A stretch of DNA of 64,000 nt from Paraglaciecola sp. 20A4 (GTDB taxonomy: Bacteria > Pseudomonadota > Gammaproteobacteria > Enterobacterales > Alteromonadaceae), in the NCBI RefSeq assembly GCF_011378905.1, contig NZ_WTPY01000008.1:107024-171023 (forward strand), written 5' to 3'. The notes under the pieces are model-generated. The model saw only the letters and a program-made list of their open reading frames with translations, did no database searches and was not told the DNA's origin. Below, one piece after another: positions 46,790 through 56,728 of the stretch. Within the stretch, counting starts at the first letter, position 1. Each line of letters starts with the position of its first letter. The translations under genes and the position numbers were made by a program.

Positions 46790-46818
46790 AGGCCTTGTCA
46801 TACCTAATAGCAAGGCCT
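46790..46818 (+). terminator. Hairpin after prsT
   Basis: AGGCCTTG (46790-46797) pairs with CAAGGCCT (46811-46818), followed by TATTTAT. The right arm also supplies the AAGG that could serve as Shine-Dalgarno for an ATG at 46824. Confidence 0.5.
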
Positions 46819-46956
46819 TATTTATGGCGCTGACAACGAGTAAATTTTATTCTTAATATCGAACATTATCCGCTTGAAGATATCGGACGGCACGAAACGT
46901 TATGGAAAACGCTACACAAGCAATCTGATGGTTGTGTATTTCTAAGCTGGTCGTGG

Positions 46957-47949
46957 ATGAGCGCATGGATAAACAGTTTGCCATCAGCACCAATTGTGTT
47001 GATAGCGTATCAAGATGACGTTTGTGTCGGTCTGGCTTTTTTTACTCAACGCATCGAAAGAATATTCCTTGGAATAAAAATTAAGCAATTATGGTTGCAC
47101 AGATGCGGTGAGCAAGGGCTGGATCAAATGTGGATTGAACATAATGACTTTCTACTTCACAGCAGCCACAAACAGAGTATTCGTGAAGCTATGACCACAT
47201 ACTTACTCGAACATCAACATCTGTGGCAGGAATTGCATATTGGCTTATCTAGGGTAAAAACGCTGGGCGAATTCCAGCACGTATTACCCTATTCTCGTAT
47301 AGATCTTAGCTCTCCCGACTTTGAGGTCAACTTACGAGATAAAATGCATGTAGACGACTATTTAAAAGATCTATCAAAGAATACTCGCGCACAAATAAGG
47401 CGTACAGAAAAAATACTCTCCCAGGGTGGCAGTTTGTCCCTTACCATCGCAAACACAGATGAGCTAAAACGCAGTTATTTACAAGATATTGCTGCCCTAC
47501 ATAAAGATAAATGGCAAGATACAGAATACGGCAGCGGTTTCGATAACCCTATTTTCGAACATTTTCATCAGCAACTAATATTTGACGCAGAAACAAGTAA
47601 TGTGACTAGCCTCTATTGTTTAAGAGTAAATGACGAACCATTGGCATATATTTATATATTGAAAGAAGGTAACGCTTGGTATTTTTATTTATCCGCTATT
47701 AAAAATCATACGGATAACCGTATAAAAATTGGTTTACTCGCTCATACGTATATCATTAAAGAAGCAATAGAGCAGCAAGTAACTAAATATAGCTTTTTAG
47801 CAGGTGAAGCGCGTTACAAACAGTCTTTGTCAAATACGCCTAGCACTATGCAAAAGATGGCATGTTTCTATCAACCCTCATTATTAATGCGTTCAAGAGA
47901 AACTCTTCGGCATTTTAAACATGCCCTACAAAAATCATTTAAAGATTAG
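46957..47949 (+). CDS. GNAT/FemAB-like acyltransferase (Acetyltransf_6), 5' end apparently frameshifted
   Basis: A 330-residue acyltransferase of the BcsL/CelD-like Acetyltransf_6 group: DYLKDLSKNTRAQIRRTEKIL, LHKDKWQDTEYGSGF, YIYILKEGNAWYFYLSA and YSFLAGEARYKQSL. The first in-frame ATG is 46957, but the frame stays open upstream to 46834 and encodes family-like sequence (NIEHYPLEDIGR.., FLSWSWMSAW) without a canonical start. An ATG at 46824 with AAGG upstream lies one frame away; deleting one T of TTTT at 46845-46848 joins it as MALTTSKFILNIEHYPL. Probable role: acyl or aminoacyl transfer to the polysaccharide or its lipid carrier. Confidence 0.78.
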   Translation: MSAWINSLPSAPIVLIAYQDDVCVGLAFFTQRIERIFLGIKIKQLWLHRCGEQGLDQMWIEHNDFLLHSSHKQSIREAMTTYLLEHQHLWQELHIGLSRVKTLGEFQHVLPYSRIDLSSPDFEVNLRDKMHVDDYLKDLSKNTRAQIRRTEKILSQGGSLSLTIANTDELKRSYLQDIAALHKDKWQDTEYGSGFDNPIFEHFHQQLIFDAETSNVTSLYCLRVNDEPLAYIYILKEGNAWYFYLSAIKNHTDNRIKIGLLAHTYIIKEAIEQQVTKYSFLAGEARYKQSLSNTPSTMQKMACFYQPSLLMRSRETLRHFKHALQKSFKD

Positions 47950-47958
47950 AATAAGCAA

Positions 47959-50583
47959 ATGAATAATAACCCTCAATGGATTCACTGCATCCCTTTAGAA
48001 TTGAGCTTATCAAAAGATAGCTCTTTAGATGGCGACATTTCAACCAGCATACCGTTACCCCAAGGCGCACTTTTTGATTTGCAGCATAGTCAGCTATTAA
48101 ACGATACAACGCCTATCAGTTGTGGCGCCCGCATCCTCGCCACATGGCCCGATAAGAGTGTTAAGTGGATCCACCTGACATTTTTCGCTCCCGCGTCAGC
48201 CTTTGAGATTAAATTACCTAAAACGCAATTTAAATTCGTTATCAGCCAAAATAAACGCTCTGAATCACAGTCAATTTCAAATAGTCTTGTTTACTCACAA
48301 AGTGAGAATCAGACCAAAGTAAACAACGTACACCATATATTTACATTAGATAACGCTAACGGTAATTTTTCATTAAAATCTAAAATGAAAAATAAATTTG
48401 AGCAGGAGTCTGTTAAAGGCCGCCTAATATTTAAAGATGCCTCTAAGCTTGGTTGTGCAATATCCTCATGTAACGTCCAAGTCCTTGAAGTTCCTAACTT
48501 GCTTGATGGTTCTATTTTCGCTTTGCAGCTTGACGTTGATATTGACTACACAGACACAAGCCAAAATACTCATTCGCTTATTCATGCTAAAAATATTTTT
48601 TCCTTCACGGCTGATCAAGATGCCATAAAATTAGATGTAACGTTACACAACCCTAAGAGTGCCAAGCATAGCGGAGGAAGTTGGGATTTAGGCGACCCTA
48701 ACTCATTTAATTTTTCTGAATTAAGTGTGAATTTTTATCGCGAAGAGATTTGTCCTGTTAGCTATCGTTTAACTCCTGATAATGAATGGCAAACCCCCGC
48801 ACAATTTCCGATAACGATTACCCAACATTCAAGCGGCGGCGACAACTGGCAAAGTCCTGTGCATGTTAACCATCAACAAAAAATTCCATTTGAAATAAAA
48901 GGCTACAATGTTTCGTCGCAAAGTGCAGTGATTGAAACGGGCTTACGGGCGACGCCTCACGTTCACTTTGCGCACACATTTAACGTAACCGTGGTGCAAT
49001 TTTGGCAAAAGTTCCCGAGCGCAATCGGTATAAACCAAGACAGTATTTCTGTAGGGTTTTTCCCCGAGCAAATAAATAGCAATTATGAGCTTCAGGGCGG
49101 CGAGAAAAGTACACATACCCTATGGTTTTCGGCCAATGAAGATAAAAACGCCCTTGATTGGACGCATGTTACGCGCAGCATTAAGCCTAACGTTGCACAA
49201 TATGCCAATAGCGATCTGCCTTTGTATACCGAATATGCCAAGCAGGATTCTGAGCTCCAGTTGTTAATAAACAATGGGTTATGCTCTGATAACAACTTTT
49301 TTGAAAAACGAGAAAAATTAGATGAATATGGTTGGCGAAATTTTGGTGATTTATACGCTGACCATGAAACAGCTGAGCATGATGGGGACGCTATTTTTGT
49401 CTCACATTACAACAATCAATATGATCCTATTTATGGCTTTTTACGCCAGTTTTTACTAAACGGTGATCGTCGTTGGTATGCCCTTGCTGATGACTTGGCT
49501 AAGCATGTAAAAGACATCGATATATATCACACCACGGATGATAAATCAGAATATAACGGTGGTATGTTTTGGCATACCGACCATTATTTACAAGCATTTA
49601 CCTCTAGCCATCGTTCTTACTCTAAACATCAGAGTAAAGGTGCTTATCAGGATCATGCAGGCGGCGGAGGGCCCGGTGGGCAGCATTGTTATACATCTGG
49701 CTTAACGCTTTATTATTTGCTTACCGGTGATGAGGCTGCCAAACAAGCAGTCATAACGCTAACAAACTGGATCACATACGTATATGAAGGCGGCAATACC
49801 TGCTTTGAACTATTGCTTGCCCTTAAAAATCGTAACGTACTAGGTTTGAAAAACCATTTCAGCGGGCAATATCCTCTTGACCGCGGTACTGCAAATTATC
49901 TTAATGCATTGTTAGACAGTTACATATTGACAAGCGATACAACGCTTTTACACGCAGTTGAACACGTTATTTGTCATACCGTTCATCCGGATGAAGATGT
50001 GTCATCGCGTAATTTAGAAAATGTCGAGGAAACCTGGTTTTATACCGTATTTCTGCAATCCGTTGTGCGCTATCTTGATATAAAGCGCGCGGCTGAAGAT
50101 TTCAATCAAGCATTTTATTATGCACGGGATTGCCTGCTCAACTATGCAGACTGGATGCAAGTAAAGGAATATATGTATTTAGACAAGCCGGACATTCTTG
50201 AATATCCGAATGACACTTGGACAGCTCAAGATTTACGTAAAGCCCATGTATTATCTGCCGCGTACTTTTATTCCAATAAATCTGCAGAGCAATATTTGAA
50301 CACAGCATTGACCATCGAAAACCAAGTGGCATCACGCTTAGCACAGAGCAAGACTAAAACCTATACGCGGATCATGGTATTGCTTATGCAAAATGATGGG
50401 CCAACACGTTATTTCAAAGAAGCTGAGCTCATTCATGAACTCAGCTTACGTAAAAAAGACTGGTCCACGCCTAGTTACGAAAAAGGCTCATTCACCACCC
50501 AGTTACTGAAAGCCTTCAGCAAACGTTTACTATCAGTTTCAATAGCTGATGAAGTAAACTGGCTTAAGAAAAGGCTAAGATAA
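47959..50583 (+). CDS. YetA/PcRGLX-like RIFT-barrel protein, possible polysaccharide lyase
   Basis: An 874-residue protein. The N-terminal region (about 30-75: STSIPLPQGALFDLQHSQLL, ARILATWPDKSVKWIHLTF) matches the RIFT-barrel start of exo-rhamnogalacturonan-lyase-like proteins (PcRGLX/YetA). The C-terminal half has alpha/alpha-toroid features (RNFGDLYADHETAEHDGD, GGPGGQHCYTSGLTLYYLLTGD). No signal peptide is visible, so it looks cytoplasmic, odd for a lyase of external glycans. It sits nine bases after the GNAT gene inside the biosynthetic operon; a role in trimming or quality control of the polymer is a guess. Confidence 0.75.
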   Translation: MNNNPQWIHCIPLELSLSKDSSLDGDISTSIPLPQGALFDLQHSQLLNDTTPISCGARILATWPDKSVKWIHLTFFAPASAFEIKLPKTQFKFVISQNKRSESQSISNSLVYSQSENQTKVNNVHHIFTLDNANGNFSLKSKMKNKFEQESVKGRLIFKDASKLGCAISSCNVQVLEVPNLLDGSIFALQLDVDIDYTDTSQNTHSLIHAKNIFSFTADQDAIKLDVTLHNPKSAKHSGGSWDLGDPNSFNFSELSVNFYREEICPVSYRLTPDNEWQTPAQFPITITQHSSGGDNWQSPVHVNHQQKIPFEIKGYNVSSQSAVIETGLRATPHVHFAHTFNVTVVQFWQKFPSAIGINQDSISVGFFPEQINSNYELQGGEKSTHTLWFSANEDKNALDWTHVTRSIKPNVAQYANSDLPLYTEYAKQDSELQLLINNGLCSDNNFFEKREKLDEYGWRNFGDLYADHETAEHDGDAIFVSHYNNQYDPIYGFLRQFLLNGDRRWYALADDLAKHVKDIDIYHTTDDKSEYNGGMFWHTDHYLQAFTSSHRSYSKHQSKGAYQDHAGGGGPGGQHCYTSGLTLYYLLTGDEAAKQAVITLTNWITYVYEGGNTCFELLLALKNRNVLGLKNHFSGQYPLDRGTANYLNALLDSYILTSDTTLLHAVEHVICHTVHPDEDVSSRNLENVEETWFYTVFLQSVVRYLDIKRAAEDFNQAFYYARDCLLNYADWMQVKEYMYLDKPDILEYPNDTWTAQDLRKAHVLSAAYFYSNKSAEQYLNTALTIENQVASRLAQSKTKTYTRIMVLLMQNDGPTRYFKEAELIHELSLRKKDWSTPSYEKGSFTTQLLKAFSKRLLSVSIADEVNWLKKRLR

Positions 50584-50613
50584 GCAATGACATTTTTAGG
50601 ATCGCTACACTAG

Positions 50614-51570
50614 ATGCAAATTTCGTTTATTATCCCCCATAAGGGGCGGTTTGAAATGTTGATTCAAACCATTGAGTCTATTGCAAAACAGTCTTTTGAC
50701 TTGACTCAAGTCGAAGTGATTGTCGTCAGTCAAACGCCTGAAGTGCTAAATCAAGCCCTATCAGACAACCCTAGACTGCACATTAAACCTTTCTTACGTC
50801 AAGAAAGTGAGACCATTTCCGCCCTTAGAAATTATGGCGTTACACAATCATCTGGCAGGTACTTAGCGTTCCTTGATGCAGATATATACTTGTCTGAAAA
50901 CTGGATAGAGGAAATGCAGAGTACGTTAGCCAGCGACACAAAACGTATTATCGTCAGTGCCATGCAAATATGTAAATCGGATGCCCCACCATTAGAGAAG
51001 ATCCGCACTAGCCTAAGTAATGCTGAACTTGATGTGAATGTGGCCTTTTTGCCTGGTCGCAATTTATTTCTAACGCGTGAGGCATTTGCGGAAATTGGCG
51101 GGTTTCCTGAGCACTTAGTGACGTGCGAAGATTATTACTTTACTGATAAAGCCGCTAAACTTGGCGCGTTATTCTATACTTCTTCAGCAACCTATATACA
51201 CCTTGGCGAAGACAAAACGCTTAAAGGGTTGTTTAACAAGGAAATATGGCGTGGTCAGTCAAACTTACAATCAATTGAAGGGAGGCATATTCCACTTCGA
51301 GAATGGCCAAGCTTTGTTGTACCACCAGCGATATTCTTATTTATCATAGCGAGTTTCTTACTGTTAATTTTTGGTCTACGGAGTCTCGCCATAGGTAGTT
51401 TGTTGATTGGGCTATTTCCTGTAATGGTATACAGTGTAAGATTGCAAAATATTAATAATTTGCCTGTTTCCTTTTTTCAAATATTTTCATTTTATATTGT
51501 TTATTTTCCTGCTCGAGCGATCGGTACCTTTGTCGGTCTTTTCAAATCAATTCGTATTAAGAACTCCTAA
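50614..51570 (+). CDS. Glycosyltransferase family 2 with C-terminal membrane helices
   Basis: A GT-A fold transferase: IIPHKGRFEMLIQTIESI, SALRNYGVTQSSGRYLAFLDADIYLSENW (DxD-like DAD), LPGRNLFLTREAFAEIGGFPE and CEDYYFTDKAAKLG. Two hydrophobic helices near 230-255 and 280-305 anchor it in the inner membrane. 318 residues. Sugar donor and acceptor cannot be told. Followed 12 bases later by a GT4 gene. Confidence 0.9.
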   Translation: MQISFIIPHKGRFEMLIQTIESIAKQSFDLTQVEVIVVSQTPEVLNQALSDNPRLHIKPFLRQESETISALRNYGVTQSSGRYLAFLDADIYLSENWIEEMQSTLASDTKRIIVSAMQICKSDAPPLEKIRTSLSNAELDVNVAFLPGRNLFLTREAFAEIGGFPEHLVTCEDYYFTDKAAKLGALFYTSSATYIHLGEDKTLKGLFNKEIWRGQSNLQSIEGRHIPLREWPSFVVPPAIFLFIIASFLLLIFGLRSLAIGSLLIGLFPVMVYSVRLQNINNLPVSFFQIFSFYIVYFPARAIGTFVGLFKSIRIKNS

Positions 51571-51582
51571 GGCTCTGTATCC

Positions 51583-52698
51583 ATGACCCGTAAACTTAAA
51601 GTACTTCAATTTATTTGTCCTACCGGCTTTTACGGTGCAGAGCGTTGGGTACTGGCCTTAGCAAAACATTTAGACCCTAGCAGTGTAACGTGTGATTTAG
51701 CCGTAACCATGGAGCCCGGACAGAAGCCCTTAGAGCTGCTGAGCGAATATAAAAACCTTCACTTAAATACCCATATCATTGATATGAAAAATAAATTTGA
51801 TTTAGGCGCCGTCAGTAGACTCGCAAAATTAATCCGCGAACAGAAAATCGATATTATTCATACCCATGGCTATAAATCAGACATTATCGGTGTGCTAGCA
51901 GCAAAGCGTGCAAACATTAAATGTATTGTTACGCCTCACGGCTTTGAAAATGCGAAAGACTTCAAACTACGTGCTTTTATTTGGTTAGGGTGTCAGTCGA
52001 TGCGTTTCGCTCACAAAGTGGTCCCCCTATCACAACAACTTATGCGCGACGTTTTAAAAATGGGCGTGAAACCAGAAAACACCTTGTATATTCAAAATGG
52101 TGTTGACCTCTCTGAAGTTGAAGCAGAACCCGTTCCGCAACGCGCCAATCCTGAGTGCAAACGTATTGGTTTTGTCGGTCAAATGATCAGCCGTAAGAAT
52201 ATCCGCGACATACTGGATGTATTCAGTGAATTACACAAGAAACACCCAAATACCGCACTTATTTTACTAGGGGATGGTGATTCGCGCCAAGCCCTCGAAA
52301 AATACAGCAACACACTAGATTGCAAAAATGCCATTGATTTTCTAGGCTTCAGAGATGACAGACTAAGCCTACTCAAGTCTTTTGATTTATTTGTTATGAC
52401 CTCCACGCTTGAAGGCATTCCTCGTTGTCTAATGGAGGCCACAGCCGCAGGTATACCAGTGGCAGCATATGATATTCCAGGAATTGATCAGCTAATTAAT
52501 CATGAGGAAACCGGATTACTAGCAGCATTAGGAGATAAAGAGCGCTTATTAGAGTATTGGGAGAAACTCCTATTCGAACCATCATATGCACGTGAAATTG
52601 CTGAAAATGCCAAACAATTCGTATACGATAATTACTCGGCTCAGCGCATGGCTTCACAGTACAGCGAGTTGTTTGCAGATATGACAAAGGACAGTTAA
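51583..52698 (+). CDS. Glycosyltransferase family 4
   Basis: A 371-residue GT-B transferase. The N-terminal domain has CPTGFYGAERWVLALAKHL and IIHTHGYKSDIIGVLAAK. The C-terminal domain has FVGQMISRKNIRDILDVF, LLGDGDSR, FLGFRDD, and the donor-site block TSTLEGIPRCLMEATAAGIPVAAYDIPG with the E-x7-E pattern. Its stop overlaps the ATG of the deacetylase by one base (TAATG), so the two are translationally coupled. Confidence 0.92.
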   Translation: MTRKLKVLQFICPTGFYGAERWVLALAKHLDPSSVTCDLAVTMEPGQKPLELLSEYKNLHLNTHIIDMKNKFDLGAVSRLAKLIREQKIDIIHTHGYKSDIIGVLAAKRANIKCIVTPHGFENAKDFKLRAFIWLGCQSMRFAHKVVPLSQQLMRDVLKMGVKPENTLYIQNGVDLSEVEAEPVPQRANPECKRIGFVGQMISRKNIRDILDVFSELHKKHPNTALILLGDGDSRQALEKYSNTLDCKNAIDFLGFRDDRLSLLKSFDLFVMTSTLEGIPRCLMEATAAGIPVAAYDIPGIDQLINHEETGLLAALGDKERLLEYWEKLLFEPSYAREIAENAKQFVYDNYSAQRMASQYSELFADMTKDS

Positions 52699-53693
52699 TG
52701 CAACAAGGAAAATCAGCGCCAGTTATATTCGTGTTATCCATTGATACGGAAGAAGAATGGGATTGGTCAGGGGCATTCCCTCAACAAAATGTAGACGTTA
52801 ATAACGTTAATCTTTTGCCTCGCTTTCATCAACACTTGGCAGATCTTGGCGTGCGCCCTACTTATTTTGTTGATTACGCCGTTGCTAACTGTCATGACGC
52901 GGCGTCTAAAATGCGCGCTATTGCAGAGCAGAAAAATTGCGAAATAGGCGCACATTTACACCCTTGGTGTAATCCGCCTTATTTTAGCCCTGCGACTGAT
53001 GAAAGCTCACATGTGATTAATCTTCCAGTGGAGCAGGTATCGCAAAAACTAGACGCATTAATGCAACTTATTCACCAGCAGTTTGCCGTGCAAGCCAAGT
53101 CATTTCGTACGGGGCGCTGGGGGATCGATTCTAAAGTACTTAATTTGCTGGTAAACGCTGGCATAAACGTTGATTCCAGCATTTATCCATTTTATAACAA
53201 TGATTATTTCAGTTGTCATAGCGCACCGTCTTTGCCCTACTGGCCAGATTTAAATGATCCATTAAAAGAGTCTCAGCAAAAAGAAATTTATGAGTTGCCG
53301 GTTACCGTCGGTTTTAATCGGCCAAATTTTTCTTTTTGGAATAGTATTCATACTAAATTTGCTAGCCCGCCGTACAGTTGGACCCGTTTTAATGGTATTG
53401 CTTGGCATACCCAGTTACTGCGAAAACAATATTTGTGTCCTGAATTGTCAACGACTGAGGACATGCTGTCGTTATGTGAAACAGTTATAGGCAAGGGTTA
53501 CCCAATATTGCACATGTATATGCATAGCTCGAGTTTGCTAGATAACAACAACAGTTTACTCGGCAACCAAAACGCCTACGAGTTTATTAGTCAATCTGTA
53601 GCGGAAGTAATTAAGACCCTAAGCGCTAAATATGCATTAGATTTTTGTACAATTTCTGAAGCCGCAGCCAAATTACAGTTAACTAAAGAGTAA
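52698..53693 (+). CDS. Polysaccharide deacetylase-family protein
   Basis: A NodB-fold protein of 331 residues. The first metal motif is SIDTEEEW (Asp16, Glu18-20) and the His pair is GAHLHPW (His86, His88); FRTGRWGID and HMYMHSSSL complete the fold. No signal peptide, so it would act in the cytoplasm on lipid-linked or nucleotide-sugar intermediates, as is common for this subgroup in exosortase loci. One-base overlap with the preceding GT4 gene. Confidence 0.85.
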   Translation: MQQGKSAPVIFVLSIDTEEEWDWSGAFPQQNVDVNNVNLLPRFHQHLADLGVRPTYFVDYAVANCHDAASKMRAIAEQKNCEIGAHLHPWCNPPYFSPATDESSHVINLPVEQVSQKLDALMQLIHQQFAVQAKSFRTGRWGIDSKVLNLLVNAGINVDSSIYPFYNNDYFSCHSAPSLPYWPDLNDPLKESQQKEIYELPVTVGFNRPNFSFWNSIHTKFASPPYSWTRFNGIAWHTQLLRKQYLCPELSTTEDMLSLCETVIGKGYPILHMYMHSSSLLDNNNSLLGNQNAYEFISQSVAEVIKTLSAKYALDFCTISEAAAKLQLTKE

Positions 53694-53701
53694 AAGAATA
53701 A

Positions 53702-54769
53702 ATGACGGTTCAAGTTCGCCTGGCAACCAATAAAGATGAGCCGCTTTGGAACAATTACGTTAATGCTCACCCCAGAGCCACGGCCTATCACCGTTTCGGA
53801 TGGCTAAAAAGTGTCGAACAAGCCTATCAGCACAAAAATATTGCTGCCATCGCAATCAAAAATAATCAAATTGTCGGTATATTACCTTGTATTCAAATGC
53901 AGCGTCCTTTGCTACGTCCTACTTTTTGTGCTCTACCTTACTGTGATTTAGGTTACGCTCTGGGAGACGATAGCGCGATTGTCGAACGGTTGACCCAATT
54001 TATCAATCAGCAACTTTCGGCTGCCAAAGGTCAAAAATTCGAGTTTAGAGATTTGGTTGACGAGCCTGGTGAAGATTCGCAGATGGAGGGGCAAAAAGTA
54101 CGTATGCTGCTATCCTTGCCAGAAACCAGTGAAGCGCTAATGAGTAGCTTCAAATCAAAATTACGCAGTCAAATCAGAAAGTCCGAAAAAAATGGACTGC
54201 GATATGAAATATATAAAAACGGCCAAGGACTTGACGATTTTTATCAAATTTTCGCTATTAATATGCGTAAATTAGGCTCACCGGTGCATAGCAAAGAATG
54301 GTTCAAGCATTTGTTGAACAACTATCAGGGTAACTACGTTTTATCTGTTGTATACAGTGATGATATACCTGTTGGTGCCGGGATAACCCTATCAAATAAT
54401 CAAAGCACAGCTATTCCATGGGCCTCTACTGTCGCTGAATACAATAAGCTGGCGCCAAATATGCTGCTGTATTGGTCATTGCTCAAAGAAGCTTGTGATA
54501 ATAATATGCGTTCGTTTGATTTTGGAAGGTCCACCTTCGGCGAAGGAACATTTCGCTTTAAAGCTCAGTGGGGGGCAGTGCCTCAATTATTAAACTGGTA
54601 TAATGCAGCAAATCAAACCAGTCAAAATTTTGCCGTTCAAGATAATGATGAACGAGAAAGCGCCGAGAAAGGTCGACTAAGACCTTTAGTTGAGGCGATA
54701 TGGTCAAAGCTACCTTTAGCCGTAACCACGTCAATCGGACCTCGGATCCGAAAACATATCAGTTTGTAA
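53702..54769 (+). CDS. FemAB family XrtA/PEP-CTERM system-associated protein
   Basis: A 355-residue double-GNAT FemAB-like protein: RATAYHRFGWLKSVEQAY, ILPCIQMQRPLLRPTFCALPYCDLGYA, LRSQIRKSEKNGLRYEIY, and DFGRSTFGEGTFRFKAQWGA near the end. The pattern is that of TIGR03019 proteins, found with exosortase A. FemAB enzymes add amino acids to cell-wall precursors, so an aminoacyl transfer to the polysaccharide unit is plausible. Eight bases after the deacetylase. Confidence 0.88.
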   Translation: MTVQVRLATNKDEPLWNNYVNAHPRATAYHRFGWLKSVEQAYQHKNIAAIAIKNNQIVGILPCIQMQRPLLRPTFCALPYCDLGYALGDDSAIVERLTQFINQQLSAAKGQKFEFRDLVDEPGEDSQMEGQKVRMLLSLPETSEALMSSFKSKLRSQIRKSEKNGLRYEIYKNGQGLDDFYQIFAINMRKLGSPVHSKEWFKHLLNNYQGNYVLSVVYSDDIPVGAGITLSNNQSTAIPWASTVAEYNKLAPNMLLYWSLLKEACDNNMRSFDFGRSTFGEGTFRFKAQWGAVPQLLNWYNAANQTSQNFAVQDNDERESAEKGRLRPLVEAIWSKLPLAVTTSIGPRIRKHISL

Positions 54770-54826
54770 AATAATTTAATTAATTGCTGAATAAAAAACG
54801 ACATTAACAACAAGGCCGAAAATATT

Positions 54827-56728
54827 ATGTGTGGTATCGCGGGGTTTACGCAATTTAATGGAAATATGGGCAATGAACAAACCCTCAAGAGAATGGGAGA
54901 TAGCATCTATCATCGTGGTCCAGATGCTGGTCGCGAATACTTAGACGAATATGTTGGTTTGGCCCACCGCAGATTAGCGATTATCGATCTCTCAGAAGCC
55001 GGTATTCAACCCATGTATTCTTATGATGAAAAATATATTATCGCCTTTAACGGCGAAATATATAACTTCAAGGCGCTGCGCGACCAACTGTCTGATGAAG
55101 GCTATCCATTTCGCACTCACACCGATACCGAAGTAATACTCGCACTCTATGCTATACATGGCGAAAAAATGCTAACCATGATAAACGGTATGTTTGCTTT
55201 TGCCCTATGGGATACCACCACAAAGCGTTTGTTAATTGCGCGAGATCGAATCGGTAAGAAACCACTTTATTACCTTAAGACGGAAACTCAATTTGCCTTT
55301 GGTTCAGAAATCAAAGCCTTGCTGACCTTGCCTAATGTATCAAGAGAAGTGCGTCTTGATGCGGTGCATGACTTCTTTGCTTATCAGTATGTACCCGACC
55401 CAAAAACGATTTTTACCGATATCCATAAATTACCACCAGCCCATTTTATGTGGGTATCACAGGACGGCATTCAAATTGAGCAGTATTGGGATGTCTCATT
55501 TAAACACGTGAGTGATAAGTCCCCGGCTGAACTCACGAGCGAGTTATATGCGTTGGCGACTGAGAAAACCTGTTCGCGAATGGTCAGTGATGTGCCCTTA
55601 GGTGCTTTTTTGAGTGGCGGCATCGACTCAAGCGGCGTGGTCGCCATGATGGCATTAAACAGTGATAAGCCCGTTAAAACCTGTTCCATTGGCTTTGATG
55701 AAGAACGTTTTAATGAAACCGAATTCGCCCAAATTGTGGCTGATAAATACCACACTGAACATCATGAGTTTACTGTTCATCAGAATGTAAAAGATAATTT
55801 AGAGGAAATCGTTGCTTACTTTGATGAACCCTTTGCGGACCCCTCTTTAGTCCCGACGTATTTTGTTTCACAGTTGGCGCGCTCACAAGTCACTGTAGCC
55901 ATTGCTGGCGATGGCGGCGATGAGGTCTTCGCCGGTTATGAAAAGTATACTACCGACGCGTTAGAAAATAAGTTACGTCAGCGCTTTCCTGAGGCTCTGC
56001 GTAAAAAAGTGTTTCCTAAGCTGGCTAATTTGTTTGCAAAAAGTGAGCACCCACTGTTTAGAAAGGCCAAGTCTCTGTTAACAAGTCTGAGTCTAGAGCC
56101 GGCCATGGGGTTTTACATTACCAACTCGATGATCGATGACCGCTTATGGCAAAAACTAGCAACAGCTGACACGAAAGATAAACTCGGTGCGTATCATCCT
56201 AGCCAAGTCACCCTGGAAAATTACAACAAAGCGGACGGCCCTGATCACTTATCGAAAATTTTGTATACCGATATGAAAACATACTTACCTGGTGGGATCT
56301 TAGTAAAAGTCGATCGCATGAGTATGGCTCACTCACTAGAAGTGCGCGCCCCCTTGTTAGACAAAGACATTATTGAATTTTCAGCGACGCTACCTTCGGA
56401 TTTAAAATATAACCAAGGTGAAAAGAAGTTCATTCTTAAAGAAGCGTTCAAACCAGTGTTACCTGACGATATTTTATATCGTAAGAAGATGGGCTTCTCA
56501 GTTCCTTTAGCTACTTGGCTTCGTAGCGAAATCAGAGACTTAACTGAAGACTACTTATTCACTAAATCTCACGGGATCCAGCAATATTTCGATATGGACG
56601 TGGTCAAGGACCTTTGGCAGCAACACCAAGACAAAAAAGCCGACCATAGTACGGTCTTGTGGAGCATGCTTATGTTCCAAATGTGGTGGTTCCGCTATAT
56701 ACAGCTAGATACTGGAGCTGAACAGTAG
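54827..56728 (+). CDS. Asparagine synthase-like amidotransferase (XrtA/PEP-CTERM type)
   Basis: A 633-residue class II glutamine amidotransferase. Catalytic Cys2 (MCGIAGF) begins the glutaminase domain (1-200, with HRGPDAGRE and AFNGEIYNF). The synthetase domain has the PP-loop SGGIDS at 263-268 and IAGDGGDEVFAGYEKY. The length and context match the exosortase-A-associated amidotransferase (TIGR03108) rather than AsnB of amino acid metabolism. Probably amidates a uronic acid, which would fit the UDP-glucuronate epimerase here. Its stop overlaps the next start by one base. Confidence 0.92.
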   Translation: MCGIAGFTQFNGNMGNEQTLKRMGDSIYHRGPDAGREYLDEYVGLAHRRLAIIDLSEAGIQPMYSYDEKYIIAFNGEIYNFKALRDQLSDEGYPFRTHTDTEVILALYAIHGEKMLTMINGMFAFALWDTTTKRLLIARDRIGKKPLYYLKTETQFAFGSEIKALLTLPNVSREVRLDAVHDFFAYQYVPDPKTIFTDIHKLPPAHFMWVSQDGIQIEQYWDVSFKHVSDKSPAELTSELYALATEKTCSRMVSDVPLGAFLSGGIDSSGVVAMMALNSDKPVKTCSIGFDEERFNETEFAQIVADKYHTEHHEFTVHQNVKDNLEEIVAYFDEPFADPSLVPTYFVSQLARSQVTVAIAGDGGDEVFAGYEKYTTDALENKLRQRFPEALRKKVFPKLANLFAKSEHPLFRKAKSLLTSLSLEPAMGFYITNSMIDDRLWQKLATADTKDKLGAYHPSQVTLENYNKADGPDHLSKILYTDMKTYLPGGILVKVDRMSMAHSLEVRAPLLDKDIIEFSATLPSDLKYNQGEKKFILKEAFKPVLPDDILYRKKMGFSVPLATWLRSEIRDLTEDYLFTKSHGIQQYFDMDVVKDLWQQHQDKKADHSTVLWSMLMFQMWWFRYIQLDTGAEQ

